From positions 7,898,787 to 7,962,786 of the forward strand of contig NZ_CP023695.1 of the NCBI RefSeq assembly GCF_008704395.1: a DNA stretch of 64,000 nt, given 5' to 3'. Under the pieces are notes generated by a model. That model was not told the origin of the DNA and did not search any database. It worked only from the letters and a program-made list of their open reading frames with translations. Positions 46,403 to 55,066 of the stretch are shown piece after piece (position 1 is the stretch's first letter; every line of letters starts with the position of its first letter). The translations under genes were made by a program, and so were the position numbers. This DNA is from Streptomyces alboniger (GTDB lineage Bacteria; Actinomycetota; Actinomycetes; Streptomycetales; Streptomycetaceae).

Positions 46403-47187
46403 GCCGCCTGGGAGGAGCCGCCCCAGCGGGGGTAGGTGTAGCCGAGGATGCGGGTGCTGAGGGTGGAGGCGACGGTGACGCCGAAGGGTTGGAGAACGTC
46501 GTGGGTGCTGGCCCCCCCACCGTTGTAGGTGTCGGCGAGGCCGGTGTTGCGTTGTTGCCATTCGGTCCAGATGAGGTCGACGAACGTGCGGTGGACCCAG
46601 TGCAGGGGGTCGTTGGGGGAGTACATCTGGCTCATGTCGCCGCCGATGTGCACGTGGACGCTCGCCTGGGGAGTGCCTTCGAGCGCCCGGCGGAATTGGT
46701 CGTAGCTCTGCCTGTTCGTGTTCAGGAGGTTCTCGATCATTCGGGGGCTGTACCAGGATCCGATGGTGGAGCCGCCGTTGAACTTGCGTTGCAGGCAGTG
46801 ATTGTTCGGGATGGTGGCCTGCCAGTCGGCGAAGGCCCCGTTCGTCACGCACCGGCTGCTCCCGGTGCCGTTGCCGCCGAAGTAGGAGGAGCTGAGGATG
46901 GCTGATCGCTCCGGTGCCTGGGAGTCGCGGGACCAGTCCCAGTAGGGCAGGACGATAGTCGGGTCGATCTTCTGGAGGGCGGCCTCGAAGCGGCGCAGGT
47001 GTTCGCGGTTCCAGGGCAGGAACGCCGCTACCCCGTGACTGCTGGCCCGGTAGTCGTAGTGGTCGGCGGTGAACTGGTCGTACTGGGACTGTCCTGTGCC
47101 GCTCCTGACGTGGAGCGCCTGGACCGCCGCGAAGAACCGCTTCCGCTGGTCTTCGGTGAGCTGGCGGATCTCCCGACGCGTCATCAC
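46399..47187 (-). CDS. Tyrosinase family copper oxidase
   Basis: 262 residues with both copper sites: CuA in TADHYDYRASSHGVAAFLPW plus NREHLRRFE (three His), and CuB in SVHVHIGGDMS with DPLHWVHRTFVDLIW. This matches Streptomyces tyrosinases (MelC2-like, about 270 residues) that oxidise phenols to quinones. No MelC1 copper chaperone gene is next to it. An IS5-type transposase starts three bases away on the opposite strand, so the native upstream region has been replaced; a MelC1 gene and promoter could have been lost. Confidence 0.88.
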   Translation of the reverse strand: MMTRREIRQLTEDQRKRFFAAVQALHVRSGTGQSQYDQFTADHYDYRASSHGVAAFLPWNREHLRRFEAALQKIDPTIVLPYWDWSRDSQAPERSAILSSSYFGGNGTGSSRCVTNGAFADWQATIPNNHCLQRKFNGGSTIGSWYSPRMIENLLNTNRQSYDQFRRALEGTPQASVHVHIGGDMSQMYSPNDPLHWVHRTFVDLIWTEWQQRNTGLADTYNGGGASTHDVLQPFGVTVASTLSTRILGYTYPRWGGSSQAA

Positions 47188-47189
47188 CT

Positions 47190-48068
47190 GTGGGACGGGG
47201 CGACCTTTCAGATGGCGAGTGGGACCGGCTGGAGCCGCACCTTCCGAAGAGCGTGGGGCGGGGCGGGCGCTGGAGGGACCACCGCATGGTCAACGGGATC
47301 CTCTTCCGGCAACGGGCCGGGATCCCGTGGCGTGATCTTCCCTCACGGTTCGGGAAGTGGAAGACCTGCCACGACAGGCATCGCAGGTGGTCAGCGGACG
47401 GTACGTGGGCAAAGGTATTGAGGGCCGTCCAGGCCGATGCTGACGCGGAGAGCCGGATCGACTGGAGTGTGGTGAGTGTGGACTCCACCGTGTGCCGCGT
47501 CCACCAGCAGGCCGCCGGGGCCCGAAGCCGGCCCCCACGGATATCAGGACGGCGCCGTTCTCCCGCCTGGCATCGGGACGATGAGGCGATCGGCCGTTCA
47601 CGCGGTGGGCTCACCACCAAGATCCATCTGGCGAGCGACGGAGGCTGCCGACCGCTGGCTGTCCTGATCACACCGGGGCAGTGGGGCGATGCTCCTCAGC
47701 TGATTCCGGTCCTGGAGCGCGTCCGCGTCCCGCGACCGGCCGGTGGGCACCCGCGGACGCGCCCGGACCACCTCTGCGGGGACAAGGCGTACAGTTCCCG
47801 CCGCAACCGGCGCTACCTGCGGCGGCGGCAGATCCGGCACATCATCCCCGAGCGCAGAGACCAGCAAGCCCACCGCCGACGCCGTGGCGGCGCGGGTGGC
47901 AGACCCACCGGGTTCGACCGGGAGCGGTACGCACGCAGGAACGAAGTCGAGCGCACCGTGAATGCCCTCAAGGGCTTCCGCGCCGTGGCGACACGGTTCG
48001 ACAAGCGCGCTTACGTCTTCGAGGGAACGGTCACCGTCGCAGCGATCCGGCTCTGGCTCTGCTCATGA
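47190..48068 (+). CDS. IS5 family transposase (single frame)
   Basis: 292 residues: an N-terminal domain (DLSDGEWDRLEPHLPKSVGR, GIPWRDLPSRFGKWKTCHDR), a DDE core with SVVSVDSTVCRVHQQAAGAR, GRSRGGLTTKIHLASDGGCR and LCGDKAYSSRRNRRYLRRR, and the Glu segment RNEVERTVNALKGFRAVATR. Unlike the element at 35177-36088 it needs no frameshift. Terminal inverted repeats were not identified with confidence. Confidence 0.85.
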   Translation: MGRGDLSDGEWDRLEPHLPKSVGRGGRWRDHRMVNGILFRQRAGIPWRDLPSRFGKWKTCHDRHRRWSADGTWAKVLRAVQADADAESRIDWSVVSVDSTVCRVHQQAAGARSRPPRISGRRRSPAWHRDDEAIGRSRGGLTTKIHLASDGGCRPLAVLITPGQWGDAPQLIPVLERVRVPRPAGGHPRTRPDHLCGDKAYSSRRNRRYLRRRQIRHIIPERRDQQAHRRRRGGAGGRPTGFDRERYARRNEVERTVNALKGFRAVATRFDKRAYVFEGTVTVAAIRLWLCS

Positions 48069-48181
48069 TGGGGCTCCACCGCCATGGCCCGCCGGACAGT
48101 CCCTGGTCCCTCTTGATCAATCAGTAGGCGAAACGTAGCGTGATGAACCGATAACTCATTGCTGATAGGGGAGGGCCATCC

Positions 48182-49240
48182 ATGAGCTACCTGCGTAAGA
48201 ACAGCTTCATGATCTTCTTGGACGAGGACGCGCCCCGGGCGGCGAAGGCGGTGGACCCGCAGCAGATCGCGGAGATCGAAGCCGCGCACCAGGAATGGAA
48301 GAAGGAGCGCATCGAGGCGCTGATCCTGGAGAGGCTGGCGGTCACCGCGCCCCGGGACTCCCGTTCGCCGCAAGACCACATCGACAGCATGCTGGACCGC
48401 GAACGCGTCGTTTCGGTGCTTCCCAGCGCCCCTTTCGACAAGGAGACCATCGAGGCGATGCTGGCGGGGGAGGAGGCCCTCAAGGAGGTGGAAGCCAGGA
48501 GGGCCGCCAAGGCGAAGGCGGAGGAGGAGGCCCGCAAGGAGGCGGAAGCCAGCCGGGCCGCCAAGACGAAGGCGGAGGAGGAGGCCCTCAAGGAGAGGGC
48601 GGCCGGTCCCGAGGGGCAGACCCTGCGGTGGATCGTCCAGCGCGTCCAGGGCGTCGGCGGCGACGAGGCGGCGTTCAAGGACTTCGTGGCCGGCGACCAC
48701 GAGATGAAGGACTCCCGCAACGAGCGTCTGCGTGATTTCGCTTGGAAGGTCTTCGAGATCGATACCTCCAAGGCCGACTTCTCGGGCGACCGGTACGTCC
48801 CGCACCGTTCCTCCGAGACCACTGTGCGGTTCAGGAGTGGCAGCGACACCCAGGTCGGCATCGAGGCCAGGAGCTACAGCAAGACGGTTGACGGCAAGCA
48901 AGTCGCCATGACCCAGACCGAGACGCTCCACTCCCAGGGCCCGGCCCTGTGGGTGAAGGTCGCCGACGGCGCGTGGGCCAAGGACGGCAACTGGGGCGGC
49001 TACCTGCAAGTCACCTGCGCCACCGCAAAAGGCAAGTGGATCGATTCCAGCGACGGCTGGGTGACTCCCGTCTCCTCCAAGGCCGACAAGGTCACCTTCT
49101 ACGACATGGGCAACTACTACGAGATCTGGCAGAAGGACCGCGAGACCGGTAAGCCCCTGACCATCCAGGACGGCTTGCTGCGCTTCGTCCACGGCGCCAC
49201 CCCCGGCAAGTTCAACCTCCAGGACTCCACCTGGGACTGA
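48182..49240 (+). CDS. Hypothetical protein with internal charged helical repeat
   Basis: 352 residues. The first 90 are soluble and helical. Then comes a duplicated Ala/Lys/Glu segment (about 104-139: EARRAAKAKAEEEARKE, then EASRAAKTKAEEEALKE), a tandem repeat of about 51 bases. The C-terminal 200 residues are beta-rich (SETTVRFRSGSDTQVGIEAR, GPALWVKVADGAWAKDGNWG). No signal peptide. ATG follows GGGAGGG. Family not recognised. Confidence 0.7.
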   Translation: MSYLRKNSFMIFLDEDAPRAAKAVDPQQIAEIEAAHQEWKKERIEALILERLAVTAPRDSRSPQDHIDSMLDRERVVSVLPSAPFDKETIEAMLAGEEALKEVEARRAAKAKAEEEARKEAEASRAAKTKAEEEALKERAAGPEGQTLRWIVQRVQGVGGDEAAFKDFVAGDHEMKDSRNERLRDFAWKVFEIDTSKADFSGDRYVPHRSSETTVRFRSGSDTQVGIEARSYSKTVDGKQVAMTQTETLHSQGPALWVKVADGAWAKDGNWGGYLQVTCATAKGKWIDSSDGWVTPVSSKADKVTFYDMGNYYEIWQKDRETGKPLTIQDGLLRFVHGATPGKFNLQDSTWD

Positions 49241-49254
49241 CCGGCCCCAGCTAC

Positions 49255-49295
49255 ACCGCAGCACCCCCGGCAGGCAGTCCCGGGGGTGCTGCGGT
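49255..49295. terminator. Terminator hairpin
   Basis: A perfect 16-bp stem (49255-49270 with 49280-49295) starting 14 bases after the stop of the 352-residue protein gene. Confidence 0.8.
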
Positions 49296-49303
49296 CATTT
49301 CCA

Positions 49304-49455
49304 TCAAGTCATCTGATCGCTGGTGGATGTGGGTCGTCGACTGACGCCCAGTGCAGACAGCACGACCCATCGGATACCCCCTAGGTCGTGGCGGCCGAGG
49401 AGGAGGAGCTGTGGGCGGGTGAGGGTGCCGGTGATGGCGCCGATGACGGCTTCCC
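49304..49455 (-). pseudogene. C-terminal fragment of an ATP-dependent DNA ligase
   Basis: The minus strand reads REAVIGAITGTLTRPQLLLL then GRHDLGGIRWV, as near the end of actinobacterial ATP-dependent DNA ligases (REAVVGAVTG...RPEALLLGRYDAGG). The reading then drifts to a TGA at 49304. The catalytic part is absent. Confidence 0.6.
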
Positions 49456-49462
49456 TGATGAT

Positions 49463-49484
49463 CTGATGTGTTCAAGCACATCAG
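49463..49484 (+). promoter_or_regulatory. Hairpin touching the integrase ribosome binding site
   Basis: CTGATGTG (49463-49470) pairs with CACATCAG (49477-49484), and the AGGAGG of the integrase starts at 49483, inside the stem base. The hairpin could limit translation; alternatively it is the binding site of the recombinase. Confidence 0.4.
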
Positions 49485-49495
49485 GAGGGGTCTAG

Positions 49496-50275
49496 ATGGG
49501 CGAGTGGCACGTGGAGTGGGTGCCAGACCCAGGTCGCTGGGGAACGTTGCCGGCCGAGGGTCTCCTTGGGGTACAGGACCTGCCGGAGGCAGTGGCTCGC
49601 ATCGGCCTGAGGCCGGGGGATCCGGTGTACTTACGGCCGGACGGCATGGTGGACCGGGATTTCCTGGATTTCGTTCGGTCCGCGGTCTTCCGGAATCTGG
49701 AGCGGGAGACGAAGCGTAATTACGGAACGGATTACCGGCTGTTGCTGAATTTCCTGTCCTCGCGTGGGCTGATGTGGCGGGAGGCGACACGGCAGGACCT
49801 GGCGGACTACCGGCACTGGCGGTGTGATGCGCCGGAGAACCCGGGTCGGATCGGTGGGTCGAAGTGGGAGCGTGAGGCGGCGGCGTTCACGAAGCTGTTC
49901 AAGTGGGGCAAGGTCTACCCGCTGCCGGTGGATGTCTCCCGGCGCGAGGACCGGGTGCCGGACGCGGTGAGCTCGCGGGTGTCGTGGCTGACGCCGCGGA
50001 CCTGGGACCTGTGGCTGGACATCGGGCTGCGTGGCCATACCCGTGCCGGCGTCGCCGGGCTGGGGTGGGAATCGCGCACCGAGCTGCGGAACACCAGCTT
50101 CGTGCAGTTGGTGCTGAGTTCTGGGCTGCGTCGGCAGGAGTGCGGCTCGCTGCTGACACTGGAGCTGCCGACCCAGCGTCTTCGCCGCGGCCGCTACCTG
50201 CATGGCCAGTTGGCGAGCGCGGCGACCAGGTCGAAGCACGGCCGGACCTACGTGGGCCAGCGACGTTCCGGTCAG
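49496..50275 (+). pseudogene. Tyrosine recombinase/integrase, C-terminal catalytic part lost
   Basis: The N-terminal core-binding domain (NLERETKRNYGTDYRLLLNF, LADYRHWRCDAPENPGRIGG) and the first catalytic Arg (LVLSSGLRRQECGSLLTLEL) are present. After SAATRSKHGRTYV the frame leaves the family, and the H-x-x-R and nucleophilic Tyr are missing. A TTA codon lies in PVYLRPD. A remnant of an integrative element. Confidence 0.75.
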
Positions 50276-50341
50276 CAGGGTTGCGGTCAGAGCGAGGGCG
50301 GCTGTGAGGCGCGAGGTGGCCCTCCGGTGGGCATGGTGCAT
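50240..50341 (-). pseudogene. Signal-peptide fragment of a secreted protein
   Basis: From ATG 50341 the minus strand reads MHHAHRRATSRLTAALALTA then TLLTGTSLAHVG, a clean signal peptide that runs into the back of the truncated integrase. This looks like a deletion joining two unrelated genes. The 50342-50628 stretch shows no gene. Confidence 0.3.
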
Positions 50342-50628
50342 GGGCTTCCTTGCCACGGGGCTGCACGGGGCCGGCTGCGTGGGCGGCGTGCCGTGTGACC
50401 GCGGGGCCCGCGCAGGCCGGAGGTGCGCATGCTTCACCCTGCCCACCGGCCTCTCATGGGAACCGGCGCGTGGAAGCAGGCACAGGAGCCTGCTGCCGTA
50501 TGGCCGACCCTCCCGTTGAGCACACGCCCCCACAGCACATCAGGCAGCAGTGCTGCGGCTCCCGCTCGCGGGAGGGCACACGTTCTGCCCGTCCAGCCAG
50601 GGGTGGGTCCCCGGTACTCTCTGTTATA

Positions 50629-50652
50629 GGTACGTACGTTTGTACCGATGAG
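50629..50652. promoter_or_regulatory. TetR operator candidate, copy 1
   Basis: GGTACGTACGTTTGTACC (50629-50646) is a partial palindrome with GGTAC/GTACC arms, 18 bases before the TetR ATG. The following CGATGA extends the match to copy 2 at 51390-51413. Confidence 0.65.
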
Positions 50653-50664
50653 GAAAGGGAGACG

Positions 50665-51288
50665 ATGGAGACGACCGGGGCAGAAGACGGCGGGGGGCGT
50701 GTGGCGGATGGTGCGGGTGCGCGCCCACGGCGGACGCGGCGGCATGACCCGAACCGGCAGGAGCGGATCATCGAGGTGGTCGAGGAGCTGATCGCCGAGC
50801 GGGGCATCGAGGGGTTGAGCCACCGGGTGGTCGCCGAGCGGGCGGATGTCTCTCTGAGCTCGACGACGTACTACTTCAAGGACCGGGAGGCGATGATCCA
50901 CGCCGCTCTGGGCCGGGCCGCGGACCGGTTCGCCGCCTCTATGAAGGCCTGGGCCGCCGAGCACGCCGAGGACACTCCCGAGCAGCTGGCCGAGGCGCTG
51001 ACGGACGGGGTCATGGCGTGCCTGGGGGGTGAGGGGCGGACCATGGCGATGACGGAGTTCGAGCTGTACCTGGCCGCTCTGCGCCGTCCTGGACTGCGGG
51101 GGGTGGCCGAGCGGCTGACCCGGCACAGCATTGAGGCGATGACCCCGGTCGTGGGGGCGTCCGTCGCCGCCTGTCTCCCGCCGCTCATGAACGGGCTGTG
51201 CCTGCAGGCGATGACCTTCCCCGCCCCGCCGGACCGTGCGTACGTCCTGGCAATCCTGCGCCACGCGGTAGCGGCCCGCCCCCGGTGA
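50665..51288 (+). CDS. TetR family transcriptional regulator
   Basis: ATG 50665 after GGGAG gives 207 residues. The helix-turn-helix is clear: RQERIIEVVEELIAERGIEG, LSHRVVAERADVSLSSTTYY, FKDREAMIHAA. The ligand domain is helical (TMAMTEFELYLAALRRPGLR). It likely represses itself and the glyoxalase/MFS genes downstream, since the same operator-like sequence lies before both. Confidence 0.85.
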   Translation: METTGAEDGGGRVADGAGARPRRTRRHDPNRQERIIEVVEELIAERGIEGLSHRVVAERADVSLSSTTYYFKDREAMIHAALGRAADRFAASMKAWAAEHAEDTPEQLAEALTDGVMACLGGEGRTMAMTEFELYLAALRRPGLRGVAERLTRHSIEAMTPVVGASVAACLPPLMNGLCLQAMTFPAPPDRAYVLAILRHAVAARPR

Positions 51289-51304
51289 GGCAAGGGGTGC
51301 ACTT

Positions 51305-51337
51305 GCCCCGCCCGGCTGGTTGGGTGCCGGGCGGGGC
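51305..51337. terminator. Terminator after the TetR gene
   Basis: A perfect 12-bp stem (51305-51316 with 51326-51337), loop of nine bases, 17 bases after the stop. Confidence 0.75.
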
Positions 51338-51381
51338 CTTCGTCTAGGTATTGGTGGCCAACGGCACGGCATCCCTTTTTC

Positions 51382-51415
51382 AGCTCATCAGTACGCACGT
51401 CCGTAATGATGAGCT
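51382..51415. promoter_or_regulatory. TetR operator candidate, copy 2, with 9-bp inverted repeat
   Basis: AGCTCATCA (51382-51390) and TGATGAGCT (51407-51415) are perfect inverted arms. The centre AGTACGCACGTCCGTAATG matches copy 1 as RGTACGYACGTYYGTA followed by GATGA. It lies about 105 bases before the first VOC gene. Confidence 0.65.
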
Positions 51416-51518
51416 ACACTGAAAGCACCCTAAAGGCCTAAAACGGGCATCTGGGGTTTGGTTCGGAGCGCCGGCGGGAAGTCCCGGAGGCCCCGGAAGA
51501 TCAAGAAAGGCACAGATC

Positions 51519-51905
51519 ATGACCAAGACGAACGCCTTCAACCTGATGGACATCACCGTCCCCAGGGAGGGCCACGAAGCAGCGCGGAAGTTCTACACCG
51601 AGACGTTCGGATGGACCGTGGACGTGGACATCCCCGGCTACCCGATCATGGGCACCGGCGACGGCGGCAGCCAGGTCGGCCTGATGTGGGAGGGCAACCC
51701 GCAGTCGGGCGACCTGTCGAAGTTCTGGAAGACCGGAAAGCCCGTCCCGTTCCTCAACACCGACGACATCGACGCCACCCTCGCCGCCATCGAAGCGGCC
51801 GGCGGGACGGTCGCCGCCCCCGCCCGGCAGACCGGCCCGGTCAAGGTCGCCGTGTTCCAGGACCCCTGGGGCAACGACTGGTTCCTGTGCGAACGCGGGA
51901 CCTGA
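51519..51905 (+). CDS. VOC (glyoxalase/dioxygenase fold) protein 1
   Basis: 128 residues with two beta-alpha-beta-beta-beta modules: FNLMDITVPREGHEAARKFY with GWTVD, and VPFLNTDDIDATLAAIEAAG with VFQDPWGNDWFLCE. A metal-binding or antibiotic-binding role is usual; no specific activity can be named. First gene of a TetR-controlled set; 72 bases before the next gene. Confidence 0.85.
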   Translation: MTKTNAFNLMDITVPREGHEAARKFYTETFGWTVDVDIPGYPIMGTGDGGSQVGLMWEGNPQSGDLSKFWKTGKPVPFLNTDDIDATLAAIEAAGGTVAAPARQTGPVKVAVFQDPWGNDWFLCERGT

Positions 51906-51977
51906 CCCCCGGACCCGCCCCCAGCCACCAGCCCCGCCCGGCCAGCGGGCAGGGCACACCCGACGGGAGAACCGACC

Positions 51978-52367
51978 ATGACCTACGCACCCTGCTTCAG
52001 CGTCAAGGACACCGCGGCCAGCATCGCCTTCTACCAGCAGCTCGGCTTCGACGTGGACTCCAGCGGCGCCAAGCTCGGCGACGATATCCACATGCTCTTC
52101 TACCAGGGCGAGTTCTGCGCCATGCTCTACAGCAACGCCGACCTGAAGGACTGGCTGCCCGTCCTGGCGGACACCCCCATCGGCTTCGCGGGCATGCACT
52201 ACCTCGGCGTGGACGACCTCCAGGCCGCCCACGACCGGATCGCCCAGCACGCCGAGATCGTCAAACCGCTCGGCCAGGACCACTCCGGGGTGCGCCTGTT
52301 CTACTTCCGTGACCCCGACGGCTACGTCATCGGCGTCAACGACAAGGCCACCGTCAACGTCGGCTAG
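51978..52367 (+). CDS. VOC (glyoxalase/bleomycin-resistance fold) protein 2
   Basis: 129 residues: YAPCFSVKDTAASIAFYQQL, GFDVDSSGAKLGDD, MHYLGVDDLQAAHDRI and RLFYFRDPDGYVIGVND. The RDPDGY end motif is typical of glyoxalase-like proteins. Presumably co-transcribed with VOC protein 1. Confidence 0.85.
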   Translation: MTYAPCFSVKDTAASIAFYQQLGFDVDSSGAKLGDDIHMLFYQGEFCAMLYSNADLKDWLPVLADTPIGFAGMHYLGVDDLQAAHDRIAQHAEIVKPLGQDHSGVRLFYFRDPDGYVIGVNDKATVNVG

Positions 52368-52487
52368 AGCCTGCCCCAGGCCCCACCGCTATCGCGGAAG
52401 CGCCACCCCGGCACCACGCCGGCCCGCTTCCGGCCGGCCCCGCACTCGTGCATCCGCCGGACGCCGACCGGTTGCGTCGGCCGGCGC

Positions 52488-52520
52488 CCGGCGGGCCGCC
52501 ACCCTCGCGCGGCCCGCCGG
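52488..52520. terminator. Terminator hairpin in the 52368-52671 gap
   Basis: A perfect 12-bp G/C stem (52488-52499 with 52509-52520), 120 bases after the second VOC stop. The rest of this extremely GC-rich gap shows no gene. Confidence 0.6.
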
Positions 52521-52671
52521 CCCTGCCCCGCGAACCGGGCCGCACCCGTCACCGTGCCGCCCCGGCCGCCACCCCGCGCGGCGGGGACTGCGAGCCCACC
52601 GGTAACCACCTCGCCCGGCCCCGCCGCGCCAACCCCCGGGCCTGCCGCGCCACAAGAATCGAAGTCCTGTC

Positions 52672-53400
52672 ATGAACCACTCCGCCAGCATCACCGCGCA
52701 CATATCCGGCCCGGTCACCGACCGCAGCCGCTGGATCGCCCTCGCGGTGGTCATGACCGCCACCCTGATGGACCTGGTGGACGTCACGATCGTCAACGTC
52801 GCCATCCCCAGCATCCAAAAAGACCTGGGCGCCACCTACGCAGCGATCCAGTGGATCACCGAGGGATACGTCCTCGCCTTCGCAGCCGGCCTGATCACCA
52901 GCGGCCGCCTCGGCGACCTCTACGGCCGCAAACGCCTCTTCCTGCTCGGCATGTCTGGCTTCACCCTCGCCTCGGCCTTGTGCGGCGCAGCCGCCGGCCC
53001 CGAGATGCTCATCACCGCCCGCGTCTTGCAAGGCGCCATGGCCGCCCTCATGGTCCCCCAGGTGCTCGCCATCGTCCACGTCACCTTCCCCGCGCACGAG
53101 CGCGGCAAGGTCTTCGGCATGTACGGCGCCGTGATCGGCCTGGGCGCCATCGCCGGGCCCGTCCTGGGCGGTGTCCTGACCCAGTGGAACCTGCTCGGCC
53201 TCGAGTGGCGCGCCATTTTCCTGATCAACCTGCCCGTAGGCATCGCAGGCCTGCTCCTGGGCCGCCGCTACCTCACCGAGTCCACCGCCCCCCACGCCAC
53301 ACGGCTGGACCTGACCGGCATGCTGCTCGCCGACCTCGACAGCGTGATGAAGGCGGAGATGTGGTCCAAGACCCCCACCGTCAAGACCGCCGCACGTTGA
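52672..53400 (+). pseudogene. MFS transporter (DHA2/EmrB type), N-terminal half only
   Basis: Six membrane helices are present with motif D1 (LMDLVDVTIVNVAIPSIQKD), motif A (SGRLGDLYGRKRLF) and motif C-like GAVIGLGAIAGPVLGG. After HATRLDLTGMLLADLDS the frame runs into unrelated residues (VMKAEMWSKTPTVKTAAR) and stops at 242 residues; intact DHA2 exporters have about 480. Probably the drug-efflux partner of the TetR regulator, now inactivated by a deletion whose other side is the beta-propeller fragment. Confidence 0.75.
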
Positions 53401-53443
53401 CGGTCTTGGTGGCGTGGCTCGGCGCCGATGCCCCCGGAAATCC

Positions 53444-54253
53444 ATGACCGCCCCCGCACTGGCCTCCTACCAAGGCACTCTCTACGCCGCCTTCGTCCGC
53501 CACAACGACCAAGCGGTGATGTCGACCAGCCTGGTCAACGGAGCCTGGACTGAGCCCGTCCACCTCAACAGCTGGGTGAGCCTGCTCCCACTGGCCCTGG
53601 CGGTAGCCGATAACAAGCTCTACTGCGCCGTCGTCCACACTATCGACGACACCACGCACTGGAGCGCCTTCGACGGCTCGACCTGGACCCCAGTGCGACA
53701 GGTTCCCCAGGCCGTACAAACCCTACGGGCCCCCGCCCTGGGGGTACTCGCGAACAACAACCTGCTCCTCTCAGTCACGGAGCCGGAGCCATCCCACCTC
53801 ACCTACGACTGGACCAAAGGCGCCTCCGGGTGGAGCAACCGGATCGAGTTTCCCTTTCAGTGGAAGTCCCCCAGCCCCGTTGGAATGTGCCGGATCGGCG
53901 GTTCGCTTCACAAGGCCATCCGCCAGATGGACAACACCGTGAGCATCGTCCGTGAAGATCCCACCACGCCGACTGGCTTTCCCTGGTCCCGCAAGTCGGC
54001 CCCGGCCTGGGAAACCACGTGCGGGCCCACGCTCGCCGAGCACGTCGGCTGGCTGACCGCCACTACCCCGTGGATCTTCCTGCGCGACGCCGACGGAGCA
54101 CTGCGCGCCTCCTACTACAAACCCCTCACCCTGGACTGGAGCCTCCTCCACTACGTCGGCTCAGGCGGCGCCGCCAACCCCATCAAACCCTTCGACGAGG
54201 TCAGCGCCGCTCGTCACGAAGGCAAGCTGTACGTGATGTACCGCCGCCGCTGA
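53444..54253 (+). CDS. Beta-propeller-like repeat protein, probably 5' truncated
   Basis: ATG 53444 gives 269 residues. Repeated blades have the pattern APALASYQGTLYAAFVRHND, PLALAVADNKLYCAVVHTID, APALGVLANNNLLLSVTEPE and end VSAARHEGKLYVMYRRR. Relatives start well before the first KSMTAPALASY blade and have a signal peptide; here there is none and no ribosome binding site. Likely the tail of a secreted propeller protein left by the deletion that removed the end of the MFS gene. Confidence 0.55.
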   Translation: MTAPALASYQGTLYAAFVRHNDQAVMSTSLVNGAWTEPVHLNSWVSLLPLALAVADNKLYCAVVHTIDDTTHWSAFDGSTWTPVRQVPQAVQTLRAPALGVLANNNLLLSVTEPEPSHLTYDWTKGASGWSNRIEFPFQWKSPSPVGMCRIGGSLHKAIRQMDNTVSIVREDPTTPTGFPWSRKSAPAWETTCGPTLAEHVGWLTATTPWIFLRDADGALRASYYKPLTLDWSLLHYVGSGGAANPIKPFDEVSAARHEGKLYVMYRRR

Positions 54254-54337
54254 CCCCAGGCCCGGCACCAGCCACATCGCACCCGAACCGTGCGATCCCT
54301 TGGATTCCCGGAGGGTGACGGGAAAGCCTCGTGAACC

Positions 54338-54960
54338 ATGGCCGCACCACGCACGTACCACCACGGAGATCTGCGCCGAGCCCTCCTCTCCACCGCGCTC
54401 GAGGTCATCCGAAGCGACGGCGTCGCCGCGATCAGCCTCCGAGACCTCGCCCGCCGCGCCGAGGTCTCCCACGCCGCCCCCGCCCACCACTTCGAGGACA
54501 AAGCCGGGCTGCTCACCGCGATCGCCCGGGAAGGTTTCGAGTTGCTAGCCGACGCCCTGACCGCGGTGCCGGCCGACGCCGCGCACCGGTTGCGTGAAAT
54601 GGGCGTGCGTTACGTGGAGTTCGCCCTCGGCCATCCGGCCCACTTCGAGGTGATGTTCCGGCCCCAGCTGCTCCACGGCGACGACCCGAGCTGGCAGCCG
54701 CCAAGGAGCGCGCCTCCCGCGCGCTGTACGCAGGGGTCGAGGACCTCCCTGCCGCCCGGCGCGCCCCCGACGTCCGGCGCGCCGGACTGGCCGCCTGGTC
54801 GCTGGCCCACGGCTTCGCCACCCTCCAGCTCAGCGGCAGCCTCCCGTCGCTGGACGACGATGCCGCCGCGACCTTTCGCTCACTCCTCGACGGCGGCTCT
54901 CTCCCTGAGGCTTTGTCAGTGACCGACCACCTCACGGGCGCGGGGCAGCCGGCCGGATGA
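54338..54960 (+). pseudogene. TetR/AcrR regulator with a one-base frameshift
   Basis: The N-terminal helix-turn-helix is normal (TYHHGDLRRALLSTALEVIR, AISLRDLARRAEVSHAAPAH). After GDDP the frame changes near 54690: AAAKERASRALYAGVEDLPA and AGLAAWSLAHGFATLQLSGS, typical of WHG-type ligand domains, continue in another frame to TGA 54958-54960. One inserted G restores the protein. Either a recent mutation or a sequencing error. Confidence 0.75.
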
Positions 54961-55066
54961 GACTCGGGGCGCCCCTGGACTTCAAGGGCGCTGAACAGGT
55001 CCAGACGTCACGAGGCAGGTCCGGGGCGGCCCATCGCCGGACCACCGGCGGTGACCCCGGAGCTGC

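Noticed and set aside
46178..47671. 497-codon minus-strand frame covering tyrosinase and IS5 regions
   Set aside because: It is out of frame with the tyrosinase and antisense to the IS5 transposase; low-complexity Arg/Pro/His composition.
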